A stretch of 64,000 bases of DNA, taken from assembly GCF_025698545.1 (NCBI RefSeq), contig NC_068566.1:45487192-45551191 (forward strand), read 5' to 3'. A model generated the notes under the pieces. That model was given only the letters and a program-made list of their open reading frames with translations. It had not been told where the DNA came from and made no database searches. This document shows positions 40,601-53,448 of the stretch, one piece after another. The position numbers and the translations under genes were made by a program. Position 1 is the stretch's first letter, and every line of letters begins with the position of its first letter. This DNA is from Gossypium raimondii. Its lineage: Eukaryota; Streptophyta; Magnoliopsida; Malvales; Malvaceae.

Positions 40601-42034
40601 GTTGTTTCTCATTCCAAGTTCTTGTGGAGTATTAAGTCCAGAGATGCTATCAGAACTTGAAATGGTAATATCAGATCCACTGGATCCTCTACAGTTCCCA
40701 AGCAATTCAACATTGTGGGTGATTTTGCTGAAAGTCACATCCTGTCAGACAGATGATAAACAAAGAAACAAGTAAAACATGCAAATCCACTTTCAATTAA
40801 CTTTTATATTAACAGCAGCAACAAGAAAACCGAAAATGATGATAAGTGCCTTACTTCAGTGGATTCGTTCTTAATGTTTTCATCGACCTTCAAGCTCCTA
40901 TCTTGCGATTCAATGCTCGCATTTTCAATTTCTTCCACCTCTCTGTAATAATTATCAAAAAAAAAAGTCAACATTAAAAACAAACGATCCAGGCTCTGAA
41001 ATAACATCCAATAACTACAAGAATTCAATAAGAATTGACAAGTCTTTTACCTTTGATCAGCATTTTCCTGCAGCCTCTGAATTGAAACCTGGTCCAACAG
41101 TTTGAATTCAATTTCAAAACATCAATCAACATAAATAATGGGGAAAGATTAAAGAAAAATCCCAACCAAAAGTAATCCGTGATGCATATAAATATGAGAG
41201 AGAAACAGAGGGAGTGAGAGTGAGAATACTAACATGCAAAATTGCTTTAGAATTTGAATTCTTAAATGGAAGAGAAACGGTGGAAATTTTAATTGCATCA
41301 GCATAAGCAGCAAAATCAATTGAAGCTTCCCCAACTAAACCTCCTCCTTTTCCCAATCCCTACAACAAACATATAAAATATTCACTACACCATTATTTTA
41401 AGGAACAAAAAAAAAAAAAAAAAAGATGCAACACATCCAAGACATGAATTCATCAAAAGTATACACTTATGTCTTACTGATGATATAATAAAATGGTAGA
41501 TTCTTTCATTGATCTTCCCAGTCTTTGGATCCCGAGCAAATTTAACGGTCTCGTAAACTGGATTTTCCCACCGACAGTTACCGTCTAGAACCGTCGCCTT
41601 TTCTAGCTTTGTTCTCGGTTTTCCTCCATCGCCAGGGACCACTGATATCATCAATGCTTGCACATTCAACTGCGTAACCTAAATCACACAGAAAAAAACT
41701 ATTAATATTTCAATATTCTTCAAACTTATTCAATCACATTACTGGAAAAAAAATTTAAAATATTTATCATTTAAACTGAGAAAAATAGCTCAAACAGCTT
41801 CAAGAAAATCAAATCGATTTCTTTTTTTTTTTTTTCAGTTTTAGCTGCAATTTCTGACTAATAAGCTACTAAAAAAAGTAAAAAGATGAATTTACAAGAA
41901 AATGTTCGATGAATACGAAATTCTGAAAGATAAAGAATTTGAAATAATGAGAGTACTTGAGTTGCATGGAACTGAAGCTTGAAGACGGCTTTGCTCCTGT
42001 TCTTGTCGCTCCTCCATCTCGCCGACTTAAACAT
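37643..42034 (-). CDS. Long coiled-coil protein with NT-C2 domain (myosin-heavy-chain-related)
   Basis: Minus-strand exons: 42034-41957, 41678-41478, 41359-41234, 41088-41051, 40942-40855, 40741-38546 (2196 nt), 38410-38255, 38110-38052, 37877-37643; GT-AG introns, 3177 nt, 1058 aa. Residues 1 to about 145 form an N-terminal C2-like domain (MFKSARWRSDKNRSKAVFKL, WENPVYETVKF, GEASIDFAAYAD). A serine-rich linker follows with SSDSISGLNTPQELGM. From about residue 250 to the end the protein is Glu/Lys/Leu-rich coiled coil with heptads and an acidic DDDDDDEQKE patch. It resembles Arabidopsis At1g63300/At5g41140, annotated as myosin heavy chain-related. There is no motor domain, so it is not a myosin. 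Its role is probably as a membrane- or cytoskeleton-linked tether, which is inference. The C-terminus ends VMTVRTLKNTKRS. Confidence 0.92.
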
Positions 42035-42420
42035 CTTCTCCGCAAAAATCGCCGGGATTCCCGGACTCTCACCTGAGGTCCGGAAAATCCAGCTGGCAAG
42101 CCGTCATTCAATCGATCTCTCGATCCAATGCCGGAAATCCAATCCAAAATGCAAGCACGCACCGGGGAAAACAGAGCCAGTTACAGCAGTCCACACATAG
42201 AGTTCAACTGAACAGAACCGAGTTCGTTCAATTCGAGTGGAACTGAGTCAAAGACCGAGCCTAGAACTCAGAATCAAAAAACGCCTTGAAAGAGAACAGA
42301 TCTAAAGAAGAGCTCTTTCCCTCTCTCTGTCCCTCACAGAGCCATTTGCAAGTTGTAACAGTCTCTCTGGTGGAAAGAGATTGCACGTATTTTATTTTTA
42401 ATATAAGAAAAGGGAAAATT
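42035..42420 (-). promoter_or_regulatory. 5' leader and promoter region of the coiled-coil gene
   Basis: On the coding strand this stretch is rich in GAGAGA/CTCTCT words (about 42300-42385), typical of a plant 5' leader. The minus strand reads ATATTAAAAATAAAATACG near 42385-42405, a possible but weak TATA region. The plus-strand frame 41979-42200 is a shadow of exon 1. Confidence 0.35.
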
Positions 42421-43570
42421 TTGGAAGAGAAAAAAATTGAAGGAGAAGCTTCTCTGTGATTAAATTAATTTTTAATCAAGGATTAATTAAAATTAATTAC
42501 GTATTAGGTGAAAACATGTGTTTGTTTGTTTTGAGCAAAGGGAACAGTAAGTAAAGGTTATTAATTTGACATTAATGCCCCCATGTGTCAGTTTTGTTGT
42601 AGCAAATATTCCATGTTTCGGACGAGGGTGAAACGGGTAGTTTGTAAGAAAAAATAAAAAATATTAATTGATTTTGACTGTATTAGCCTAATAAGTTGGG
42701 ATACGGTTAAGATAAAACTATAAAATATAATATACGGACCTGATGGACGAAAATGAAATTACATAGTCGAAATCCAAGAAATTTTACTATGGGTTAATTT
42801 AAAGAAGTCCTAAAACTATGAGTTAAATTATAAATCAGCCACTAAAAGTTGAAATATTCCAATTGAGTCCTCCAATTAAAATTTTCCGTTAATCTAGTCA
42901 TCAACTTTGGCACTAAATATAAGTTTGATTTTGTCGTGTTTAAAAATATTTATTAATTTATACGTGATTAAATAAGGAACTATGTCAATAGGAGCGAAGC
43001 TAAAATATTATTTAAAGGGTCAAAATTGAATAATAAATATTGTGAGGGTCGAGGTATAATTCTATCATTATATTTATTTGTAATTTTATAAATTGTAAAG
43101 GATTTAAAGAAATAAATTTACCATGTTAGAGGGGACCAAGGTTACTACCTGTCCCTTGCCTTTGCCCCTGCACGTCAGATCCAAATCGATTTTTAATGCC
43201 AAAGATACGACTAAAGTGACAAAAAATCTTAATTAAAATGATACTTTAGTTTGAATATTCATTAGACTCTTCTTGAGTTTAGATACCACTTTAAAACACG
43301 ATTTATAATTTAGGGATGTTTGGTGGAATTAAACATTTATTTTTTATACTTACTATGTTAATATGAAACTTTTGATCAATATTAAGTTGGTATCATAAGT
43401 TAATCGGGCATCAATTTAGTTAAAAATTACTAAAAAATCATTACTTTTACAAAGAAATAAATATTAATGTAAGGGTATTTTTGTCTTTTCTCCCTTTTTA
43501 GTAAAAATAAATACAACGATAGGATGTAAATTAGGAAACATGCATTTTAAACTTTTAACTTAATCATATA
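42421..43570. other. Gene-free AT-rich DNA with dispersed-repeat words
   Basis: Phrases such as GGGTCGAGGTATAATTC and AGTCCTCCAATTAAAATT belong to dispersed non-coding repeats also seen near 2410, 8700, 49000 and 58450. No gene is supported. Confidence 0.4.
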
Positions 43571-43574
43571 TGTT

Positions 43575-43702
43575 CTTTTTTTATACAATGTTAGCCCCTC
43601 CCCAATCCTTAAATAGGAGGATAATGCGTTTCATCTCACTCGAACCCACGTCCTCCTACACTGACAACAATACTGATACCAATCGAACTAAGACTCAATC
43701 CA
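43575..43702 (-). mobile_element. SINE-like repeat
   Basis: The minus strand carries GGATTGAGTCTTAGTTCGAT at the head and GGACGTGGGTTCGAGTGAG with an intact B-box-like core. The 3' tail is shortened after the CCTCCTATTTAAGG block. Confidence 0.65.
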
Positions 43703-44084
43703 CTTAACCCATTTTTTGTTAAATTGGTTTGAAATGGAAATGTTTGATTATCTACATTTTGAATTATTGGACATTAAAATGTAGTTAAAATACACTTCAC
43801 TTTTCAACATCCTTTTCCTTCAAGGCTTTTTGAATAAATGCTTACATCAATGTGATACATGTGCATTCAATCCTTTTCTTCTTCCTCTTTGAATTTTACA
43901 CAAATGTATCGTGTAAAAATTAAGTATGGGTATTATATTTTCATCATTGTTTGTTTATTAGTATTTATGTCATCTACTCTTTTCATTAAGTTAAATTATG
44001 TTGTTTTTATTATGTTCGAGTTATGGAGTTAATCTCTGTACTTTAATTTAGTTATTAATAGTCTTTATACTGATATGTAAGGGA

Positions 44085-44420
44085 TAAACCCGATTAAACA
44101 ATGAACAAAGTGAAAAAATAATAATCGAAAAGATTGAACACCCAAATTTTACGTGGAAAAACTCCTCAGGAGAGGATGAAAAACCACAGGCAAAGGGAGA
44201 TTTCATTATAATAAATGAGAGTACAAAAGATGGAGAGAATTAAAAGAAAAATTCGAAGCCACCACAAGAAAAACACTTCGAAACAAAGAACAAAATTCTC
44301 TCCATCTAAATAATTTTTGTTGTGTAAAACCTAGAGTAACTAAGGGCTATTTATAGGTTGAAATTCGTAGCATATATGACTGCAACAATTCTAGGTTAAT
44401 CAGGTTTAAGTGGGAAAGTA
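44085..44420 (-). mobile_element. Possible LTR fragment (copia-like)
   Basis: The plus strand reads TTTTACGTGGAAAAACTCC and CAGGAGAGG...AAACCACAGGCAAAG, words I associate with plant retrotransposon LTRs. The minus strand has CCTATAAATAGCCC near 44350, a good TATA box. A second LTR was not identified, so this may be a solo LTR or a fragment. Confidence 0.4.
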
Positions 44421-45364
44421 AAATATCATTTTAGCCACTTTAAAATTTTAAAATTATAAATTAATTTAATGGTAAAAATACAGTTTGTCCTCAAGATAAT
44501 AAAATTGTAGTTTAATTCCTTTAAAAATTTAATTTTATATTATTTGAATGAAAGAGCAATATATTCAATTTTGGTAGGTTGAATGTGTATGTATCTCAAA
44601 ATTATTTTAGTAATAAATGTTATTGGATTTTATTGGATTCTATTTTCTTTTCGTCTTTGAATATTATATAAATGGTAATAAATATTTAGAAAATAATGAT
44701 AATAGCTGACCCCATTAATGTCATTTGTTAAATTTTGCCAATTAATATTGGCTGTAGCAATAAACTACAAAGTTTGGGTGCCGACGGACTACTCAAAATA
44801 AGAATCCAAAGATTTAGTAAATGCCAATTGCCACACTAATTAATGATTAATTAATTAACTAAACTTGTATTCAAATCACTAGAAAATGACATTTTAACCC
44901 CCAAAAAATACGTTTCAGCATCATATAAATTTCCCATTTTTAAATAAAATGTTTATTTTTTATTTTTTGTTAATTTGATCCTTATTTTTAGTTAAATTTG
45001 ACCATTAAATTTTTTAAAAGTCAATGTTGATTAAAATATTAATTTTTTAATGATGTTGGTGTGACAACTTGTGTGATAGTTTATGTCTACTTCATACTTA
45101 TATAACATTATTTGTCTTATATGTCGGCCGATAAATAATTTAAAATAAAAAATTGCAATTCAAAAATTATAAAAGTTCATTAAAAAAAAGAAAACATGAA
45201 ATACACTTGAATTGTTATGCTTGTTGTCGGGTATATAAATTCAATGTTTTAATCAATATTTTTGTTAAAAAAATAATTCGACTCTTTTTGGAAAGTTAAG
45301 AGTCAAATTAATAAAACATGTAAACATTAAGAGCTAAATTTATCATTATACGAAAAATTGCTAC
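44421..45364. other. AT-rich intergenic DNA
   Basis: I see no gene or clear element ends here. Confidence 0.4.
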
Positions 45365-45512
45365 CATGTTTTGTTCTTTTTGACACAATGGCTAGAATTA
45401 TCCATAACCCCTCCCCAACCCAGAAATAGGAGGATAATACGTTTCAACGCACTCAAACCCACATCCTCCTGCATTGACAATAATACCTATGTCAATTGAG
45501 CTCAGACTCAAC
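45365..45512 (-). mobile_element. SINE-like repeat
   Basis: The minus strand shows GTTGAGTCTGAGCTCAATTG at the head, GGATGTGGGTTTGAGTGCG at the B-box position, then the CCTCCTATTTCTGGGTTGGG block and CTAGCCATTGTGTCAAAAAG tail. It is one of the more complete copies. Confidence 0.65.
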
Positions 45513-48068
45513 CGGCTTGTCCATTGAGATTTTTAGATTGCTTTTGCTTCTAAAATTTGTTTATTATTTAAAAATATTTAAAAAAAAAACAAAATAGTAC
45601 AATTTGAATTACTTGATGTCCAACATTTATTGTTTTTTATATTAATAATCATACAATGATATAAAAATGTCAAATGCATTAATTTTTTATCCATGCATTA
45701 TTTGTAGCTATCATGCATAATTATGGAATTTATTTAATGATAATTATGACGTGATTCTTTCATATGTTTGTTAGGTTTGGAATCAAAGTCAATTAGTTAA
45801 ACCTCTCTTCTAATAAATTTGACAAAGATTTAGGTCTTTAATATTGTATGATGAAATGGGACAATATTGGACCAACCAAAATTAAATCCTATTATTCTTT
45901 AGCACCTTATATTATATGATAATATAATACAATATAATTCACGTGCCTTTTGGTTTACATTCTAATATGTTAGGTGGGAGGTTTGAATAAGATGAAGATG
46001 GCACTCTTTTATGACTTTTGGGGTATTATTTTATTTTGATAGCAAATAGTTCATGAACCTTTTTATTAGGTTAATATGTCTTGTTGTTCTTGAGTTATTA
46101 GATGGTTTTTTTCTTCTTCTTTTTATTAGGTTAATGATTATATTGATGTAGAGTTTGAAGTTGGACAGTTTGGGTAGTTCATACGATAATGTCGAGAGCC
46201 ATAGCAAGTAAATTAAAGAATCAAGTAGATTTCGAAGGTGGGAGTAAGATGTGGTAGGGTAATTAGGTCACGTCCTGTCGCATCTTGACAATCATTTGTT
46301 TGGTAGCAAAATCTTTTATGATGTGATTTTTATGCATCATATATAACAGAAGGGTTTCGATAGGTTCTGGTTATAATTCTTTCGATGGATGAGTTCTTAT
46401 TTGGAAAACCTTTTTTCGAGGTTGAGATGATTATTATAGTGGGGTTGGACTCAAATGATGATTATGTATTGTTATACCCCACCTGGTTTGGACACGTGGC
46501 ACGTGAGAGGTTACGTGAGAAGCACCTACGAATGGTGCTCCACCTTACATTGTCCACCTGCTTTTAGTCAGTACACTCCTATAACAACTACATATTACCT
46601 TAGTAAGGAGAATATTAGAGCAGTACCACACTTGAAGACAACCCATGTATGACAACCTTGCCACCTAGCCGACCACATGATCACCGTGTCTAGGAATTGA
46701 AAGTGATGTGGCACTACTGTGCAAGAGACCTTTTCTCCCATCAATAACACGAAGCAATATCCTCAGCACTCTGCCTTTCTTGTATTCACAATCTTCTCTA
46801 CCTCGTTTCCTTACTTTTTCGTCTCTTCGCTTATTTAAGTGAGTAGGTTTTTTTAGTACCACCACCTTCTCCTCTTTATATTCTTCTTTATTAATTAACA
46901 TTTTCGATTATTAAATTGAAAGAGAGACAACCAACAAGACAACTGACCATACAAGTAAACTAATGTTATTTAATACATCGATAAAATTCGAAGAGAAATT
47001 GGTTTCCTCGATTTGTTCACTGCAGTAAACTTGTATTAATGCTGGCTCTATACTCGATAAGAAAAGTCAATCGATAAAAGATCAAAAAAAGAAGGATTAG
47101 GTAGAGAATTAACTTCTTATATGTGAACCTCAGTGATACTGGTATCTATTCCCAAATTTCACATACTACGTTTCAATCAAAGTTTACTTCTGAATCTCAG
47201 TTTTTATAATTGTTTGGTTGAATAAAAATATTTTAAAAATTTTTTAAAAAATTAAGAAAATTAGTTGAAATGGTTATTTTAGTTCGATCGGGTTAGTCTG
47301 ATTGTTCAATCAGTTCATGAGTCAATTGATTTAACCTCTTACTTATGATTGATACCCTACTAACTCTCGATCTTCCATTCGTTTCAGTTCTGAAAACAAT
47401 AGTTTGAATCACATGATAATCTTATTTGTGGTGTGTGAGTTGACAATGATTTATTTCGTGTATAACTCAATCGCAAATGTACTAAAAAATGTTATAAAAT
47501 TGTAAATTGGGTGGTGGGTTGAGGTATGTCAGTTTTGAATCAATTTGGGTTGAGCTTATTTTGGATAGGATTTTTTTTTTTTTTTTGCGTTTGGGTCCTT
47601 TTAGGTTATAGCATTCAATTTGAAACTCGAGATTTTCATGTAATATATTTAGATCATTTTAAGTTTTGGTCACTTCAAGTTTAAATCATTTTAGATTATT
47701 TCTTTAGGTAATTTTAAGTTCGAACCAAATCAAACTTGAATCGGATAAGTTAAAGTGTTGAAATTTTATGATGAAATCGAATTATTTTAAAATAAAAATT
47801 CACAAATCTAGGTTGTATTGAGTTGCTTTGCATATCTTCTTTTTCTTTTAATTTAGCTTTAAAGCTGGCCATATCATGTGTTGGCGGTGAATAATACATA
47901 TCTACATAGAAGTGTACCCACAGAGACGGAAACCAAAGGCAAAGCATCCTTCAACAAAGACGCCACTTCGGTTCAAAAAAGCCTGCCTTTTCACCATTGT
48001 TTGTTAGTCCCAGCAGACTCCACCCCAACAACCAGATTCCACTGTCTGCAAATACATAGAAATATTTT
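45513..48068. other. Gene-free DNA with a possible LTR remnant
   Basis: The stretch 46470-46900 is less AT-rich, has CACGTGGCACGTGAGAGG near its start and a TTATTTAAGTGAG TATA-like word near 46830. It could be a solo LTR, but I found no matching partner or target duplication. The frames 46385-46567, 46455-46652 and 46665-46901 overlap there and look accidental. Confidence 0.3.
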
Positions 48069-48567
48069 GGGTAAACCACACCAAGGTCATTCAACTTCAA
48101 AAAGTTACAAAATAGTTACTGAACTATTCAAATGTTTTCATTTAAGTTACTAGACTATTAAGCCGTTTTTTTTTTTAAAGTCCAACTAACAAGCTTCGAG
48201 CTACGATATGATGATTGGTATAGCAAAATAGTACCCACTAATGAGCAGAAGAACATATCTCAAATCCAAGCTGATTTGATAGTTGGTGTCAGAGATCGGA
48301 GAAGAAAGATGTTCGGATTTTGATTCGCAGATTGGTAAAATTTAAAACTGTTTTATGAATAAAACTAAATTTTAAAAGAGGAGAGAAAGTTTACCCTTTC
48401 AATTGGTGGCGGAGGTGAGAACGGAGAAGCTTATACAATAGTAATTTTAACAATTCAGTGATTTCAATGCAGACTTCTGAATAATTCAACCGTTTTGTAA
48501 TTTTTTGAATTTGAATGATCTAAACGTAAACTTACTAATAATTAGTCATCTTGGATATAATTTACCC
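48069..48567. mobile_element. GGGTAAAC-family MITE with perfect 9-bp TSD (499 bp)
   Basis: It starts GGGTAAACCACACC and ends GGATATAATTTACCC. Identical 9-bp direct repeats, AAATATTTT at 48060-48068 and 48568-48576, flank it. The interior matches the copies at 158 and 6094 (AACATATCTCAAATCCAAGC, GAGATCGGAGAAGAAAG). It is non-autonomous. Confidence 0.85.
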
Positions 48568-51270
48568 AAATATTTTTAATGTTACAATTGGCATAATGAA
48601 CTTTGCATTATGATAAATTACAGACAAAACTAATGTTTTGATGAAATCGATGCTAGAAAGAGTTTTCTTTAATTTAACGTAAGGAACAGTAACTGCAACC
48701 TTGGAACTTGTCATGTTACTTTTTGGCCATGCTGTGCAACCCCACTAAGCATATAAACACATGCATTCAGACCAATGGCGAGTACTGTTGTTAGTGAAAC
48801 CAAAATTTCAAGTGTTTCTTTTTAATGATTCGATTAGTGGCGAAGTGGATAAGTTGCAATGGATGGCTCTTAAGCTAAGCCACCAGCAGTGATTTATTGG
48901 GTCCATCCCCTTTAATGCACCGCACTACTACTTTCATCAATGTCCAATTCCCTTGTATACAACTTTTTAAGAGAGGTGGGGATTGAATTATAATTTTTTT
49001 TTTAGGTTGAAGTGTAATTTTTGTGAGGATTAAAATGAAATTTTTTTTAGTTTTGGACCAATCATAAATTTTTTTTCTAATTTTATCACTTATAAGTGGT
49101 TAAAAGGTTATCTAAAACTTGGGGGTTAAGCCCCTACTTGCCCTCCCTAGATTTGTTTCTAGCATCTTGGTTAAATAGTTTAGTTGTAATGTTTTTAGAA
49201 CCAAATTGAATCGATCGATTTGACCAATTGGATTAAGAACTGGTCAGTACACTGTCCGAAATAAGGAAAAAATCAATTACCTCTCGAATCGGTACAGATT
49301 GAATTGCAATAGCGGATTTTGGGATTAAGTTCTGGGCCTAGTAAAATTTCCAAAAATTTTAAGAGTTTAACAAAAATTTCTTTAGAAAAAATTTTAATGA
49401 GAAATTTCAAAAAATTTGAGAGGCCTAGTTAAATTTTTCTAAAAAAAATTAAAATTTCTCTAAATTTTTAGGGGGCTCATAGGCCGTTATAACAATTCGC
49501 CTCTATTGAACTGGGCTAAAAAAACCAGTTGAACCGGATTTTATAATTTTGTAATTTTTTATTTTTAAAATAGTTTTATTAATTATTTAATAATTTATTT
49601 GATTTGAACCGGATAGAGTAATCGGACCAAGAAGTGGTAATATGATTGGTTCAGCTCCTCTTAAACCTAAATAATTCAATTTAACCCCTTTTAGCTCCTT
49701 CCTTAAATGAAATCAAAAAGGAAAAAAATTGAGCCCTCCTAAAAATTAGTAATTCAATAACAAATTTGTAGCTTTTACATCTTGATCTTTTAAAGAAAAA
49801 AACGATCTTGTCCCTCTATCAAAAAATTTATCTTTGCCTGTAACACCAATTTTGAATTTGATCCCTCAATAGCTCATGCTTATACACAGCTAGAACTTAT
49901 ATTAACTTTAAATAAAATAAAATAGAATAAAAATGAATAATTCCAAAAATTAAACAGATAAGTGCATGACTTTCCAAATCTGATTTTGAGAGGGGACCCT
50001 TAATCTAAATTTGATTTCATTATTTACTTTAACTTTACCATGAATTGCGTATAACAAAGCAGCAATGTCATGCTTTTTAGGGGCTAATGATTAAGCTATC
50101 AACAAATGTTCATCTCACAAGAAAGTTAGGGGACATTACAACCTTTTTGGCTTCAATAAGGGGAAGTTGAGAAAACTTGTCAATCAAATCAAGGACTAAA
50201 TTGAATAAAAACCAAAAATTCCCAAAACCCTACATTGATTTTTGGATAAAAAAGTGAATAATTATATGAAACTTCTAATTTAAGCTAGAAAAAAGGCACA
50301 TGATTTACCTAAGACATCAAAGTATCATACCCATTTTGTCCTTTTTTTTTTTTGAGTCTTTTTCTTTATAATTTCTCAATTTCTGTGCATGATTAAATCT
50401 TTGTTTTTTTAGTTTAATATATTATTTGATTTTTGTGTTCAGTTTTAATGTTTAATTTAGTATTTAAGTTTTATTATTATCACAATTTGGACTTGAGGGG
50501 TGTTTTGTCTCAAATAAATATTTGAGTTTGACTTTAATATTCAATTTCGTACCTAAACTTTTCTTGTCTTAATCAAGTACCTATATATTTTTTTTACTAT
50601 AGTGCACGTGTCAAACATTCATTGGGCTACAAGAAGTCATTCAATCTGAGTACCAAATTAAACATTGAAACCAACCTCACGTATTGAATGTATGGTAATT
50701 GTTTTCTTTATATCTATTTATACTACATATTAAACCCTTAATTGAGCTGGTAGCATGACTCAATTGGGCACCGATTCAATTGATTAACAACTAAAACACC
50801 ATTTCTTTTCAAAACAAATAATATCATTTTAAGGATGTTTTTGTTAGATCAATCCAGCGAGATCTTAAAGCGTCACAACCACCCAATCCTTCATACACAT
50901 TGAGTTTTTGTGGCCTTCGTAACTCATTTTGCAACCGTATTTAGGAGTGAGTGATCGGTTTAATCGGTTGGTTTGGTCATTTTTTCCGAATCGATTTAAT
51001 TGACTTTAACATGAGAAAATTGATTAAATTGAACCGATTTTGATTCAGTTGATTTTTTTTGTTAATCAACCTTGGTTTATTGGGTTGACTTTAGGGGTAT
51101 TAGGTTGGGCTTATATGGTTATTATATATTATAGAATATAAATATATTTTAAATAATATAAGATAAATCGTTTTTTTCGATCAACCAACTGAATTAACTG
51201 ATTAAATCAAGGTCAAAACAAATCGACCCGCTCCAATTGGCTAAATAAAAAATTGCTCTCCCCTAACCAT
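48568..51270. other. Gene-free repeat-rich DNA
   Basis: It contains dispersed-repeat words (GGGGTTAAGCCCCTAC near 49120), AACCGG-rich relics near 49190-49680, and an element-like stretch at 50945-51235 related to 30095-30320. No gene is supported. Confidence 0.4.
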
Positions 51271-51277
51271 TAATATA

Positions 51278-51391
51278 AGAGAACTACCCATAACTCCTCC
51301 TCAACCCTTAAATAAAAGACAAATGCACTTCAATGCACTCGAACCTACACTGACAAAAATGTCGATGCCAATCAAATTAAGACTCAATCAA
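51278..51391 (-). mobile_element. SINE-like repeat, shortened
   Basis: The minus strand carries TTGAGTCTTAATTTGATTGG, but the middle is reduced to AGTGTAGGTTCGAGTGCATT. The CTACCCATAACTCC end of the family is present. Confidence 0.5.
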
Positions 51392-51921
51392 CAAGTAAAT
51401 CTACAAATTAAAATATCATGAACAACTACAATAAAATTAGATGGAAATATGATAAATTTCAACATCAATGTATTAAATACAAACCCAATTATATACCTCA
51501 CTTTACCATATAATAGCTTTGCACGAAAATAAAGCTGAAAATGACATAAAATTCTAGGAGAAAAATAGAGTAAAAAAAGCTGGTAAATGGGACCTTGAAA
51601 CCATAATGAAGCATAATAAGTGCAAACATGAGAGACAACCCAAAGTGCTCACGTGAAGGTTATGCTATTTTGTAGGTCACATACAACCAAAGGGGCAGAG
51701 GGCAGTTGGGTCCCTAAACATCATTTTATTTCTTCTTTTTTCTCACAACACATTTCAATTTATTTGATTTTGGTCTTATTTGCATCATCACCTTACTATT
51801 CCACTCATTTTGTACATCTTTTTTTGTTGTTGTTTAGAGGTGTTGGATAGAATCTATACCTTATGAAATAAAAATGATAAACTAACAATACAATGTTTAT
51901 AAATTTTTTATTAATTTACCG

Positions 51922-52085
51922 ATTGAATCTTAACTCGATTAATATGTACATGGTTGTCAATACAGGAGGACGTGGGTTCGAGTGTGCTGAAGCGCATTAT
52001 CCTCCTATTTATGAGTTGGGGATGAGCTATGAGTAGTTCTAGATATTGTGTCAAAAAAAGCATATATGATCGGAATCTATAATGA
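51922..52085 (+). mobile_element. SINE-like repeat, well preserved
   Basis: GATTGAATCTTAACTCGATT heads the copy. GACGTGGGTTCGAGTGTGCT gives a near-perfect B box, and TATCCTCCTATTTATGAG and CTAGATATTGTGTCAAAAAA follow. The tail ends in AATCTATAATGAGA. It is the best copy from which to define the family on the plus strand. Confidence 0.7.
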
Positions 52086-52375
52086 GAATATTCAAAAAAA
52101 ATTGTATGGCTAATTTAATATTTGTAAAGAAGGAAATCTAAAATCGCGCTCTATTCTTTTTTCATTTTATTTTTTATTAATAATTATTTGTATTTACGAA
52201 TAAGTTTTGAGTGTAATAATAAGACACATTGCACTTCTAGAAAAAAAACTTAGGTTTGAACATTGAAGGCAACTTTATTAGGAGGAGGTGCCACGAACCC
52301 TGAAAGCTTTAGTTTGCATATGGACCATAAAATAGATATGAATGATACTTTGATTACAAAAAAAATAAAAATAAA

Positions 52376-52761
52376 GGGAGGGATCCACTTACACAGTGTA
52401 AAAACTAAAATAGTTTTACAGACTTCTGTAACTATTTATATGATTAATTTTTTAACGATCTAGCTGCTGAATTTATCAATATAGTTGTATTTTTCATGCA
52501 TGTAAATTTTCAAACAGATCGACATCCAGATCATATCGATCTGAAATACTTTATATATTAATATATATTCAACGATTAGATTCTTTTTACATAAAATATA
52601 TAAATAGTTAGAAGTTTCAAATTTATATCAATTTAACATGCATGATCTATATAAATAGACCATGAAATATAGCATTTGGATCGTCAATATTGATCATATA
52701 AATAGTTATGGAAGTATATAAAACTACTTTAATTTTTACATTGTGTAAGTGAGTCCTCCCC
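52376..52761. mobile_element. MITE of a second family, copy B
   Basis: The left end, GGGAGGGATCCACTTACACA then GTGTAAAAACTAAAATAG, is the inverse of the right end, TTTAATTTTTACATTGTGTA then AGTGAGTCCTCCC. Inverted arms extend about 65 bp and include ACTATTTATATGA on both sides. The interior has no coding capacity; the frame at 52263-52463 merely overlaps it. Confidence 0.8.
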
Positions 52762-53408
52762 AAAAATAATTATCTATATTATTTATTTATCAATAATCAT
52801 TTTAAGAAAAAATTATTAGTTAAATAGTTTTTATATTATTTTTGTTTTTCACTCATATAATAAATGTGGATACACTATTATTTATATAAATCCAAACTTA
52901 AATTTAATTTTATTTAAAATAAATATTTATTTAGTTTAAAATTAAAAAATTGATAAAGGAAAAAGTTATTTAATGTATGTTTGACAATCATTTTAGTTTT
53001 TAATTTATATAAAATTTTCAACAAAAAATGTTAATAAGGTAAGTAGGTAAATAGCTACTTAATTATCACTTAGTAGAAAATATTAAGTTGATTTTATTTT
53101 ATTAAAAATTGAAAGAAATTATCATTTTTTTAAATGAGATATTCAAATTAACATATTTATCTCTCATCCAAAACTATTCAAAATAATATAAATTATTATA
53201 TTAATAAAATTAAAAATAAAAATAAATAATTTTCAAAAATTAATATTTAATTTTATCAAACAACATAATTATATTCAATGCTTATATTTACTAATTTATC
53301 AAAGAATTTTCTAACATAAAATTAATACTTATAAAATTCAATGAAAATTCAATAGTTAATTTTTCAAGTACACTTAAGTTTTCAGTTTATCAAACAAGCC
53401 CTTAGAGA

Positions 53409-53448
<40 letters not shown>

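Noticed and set aside
46385..46901. Three overlapping frames
   Set aside because: They lie on different frames and strands in a possible LTR remnant and lack any protein signature.
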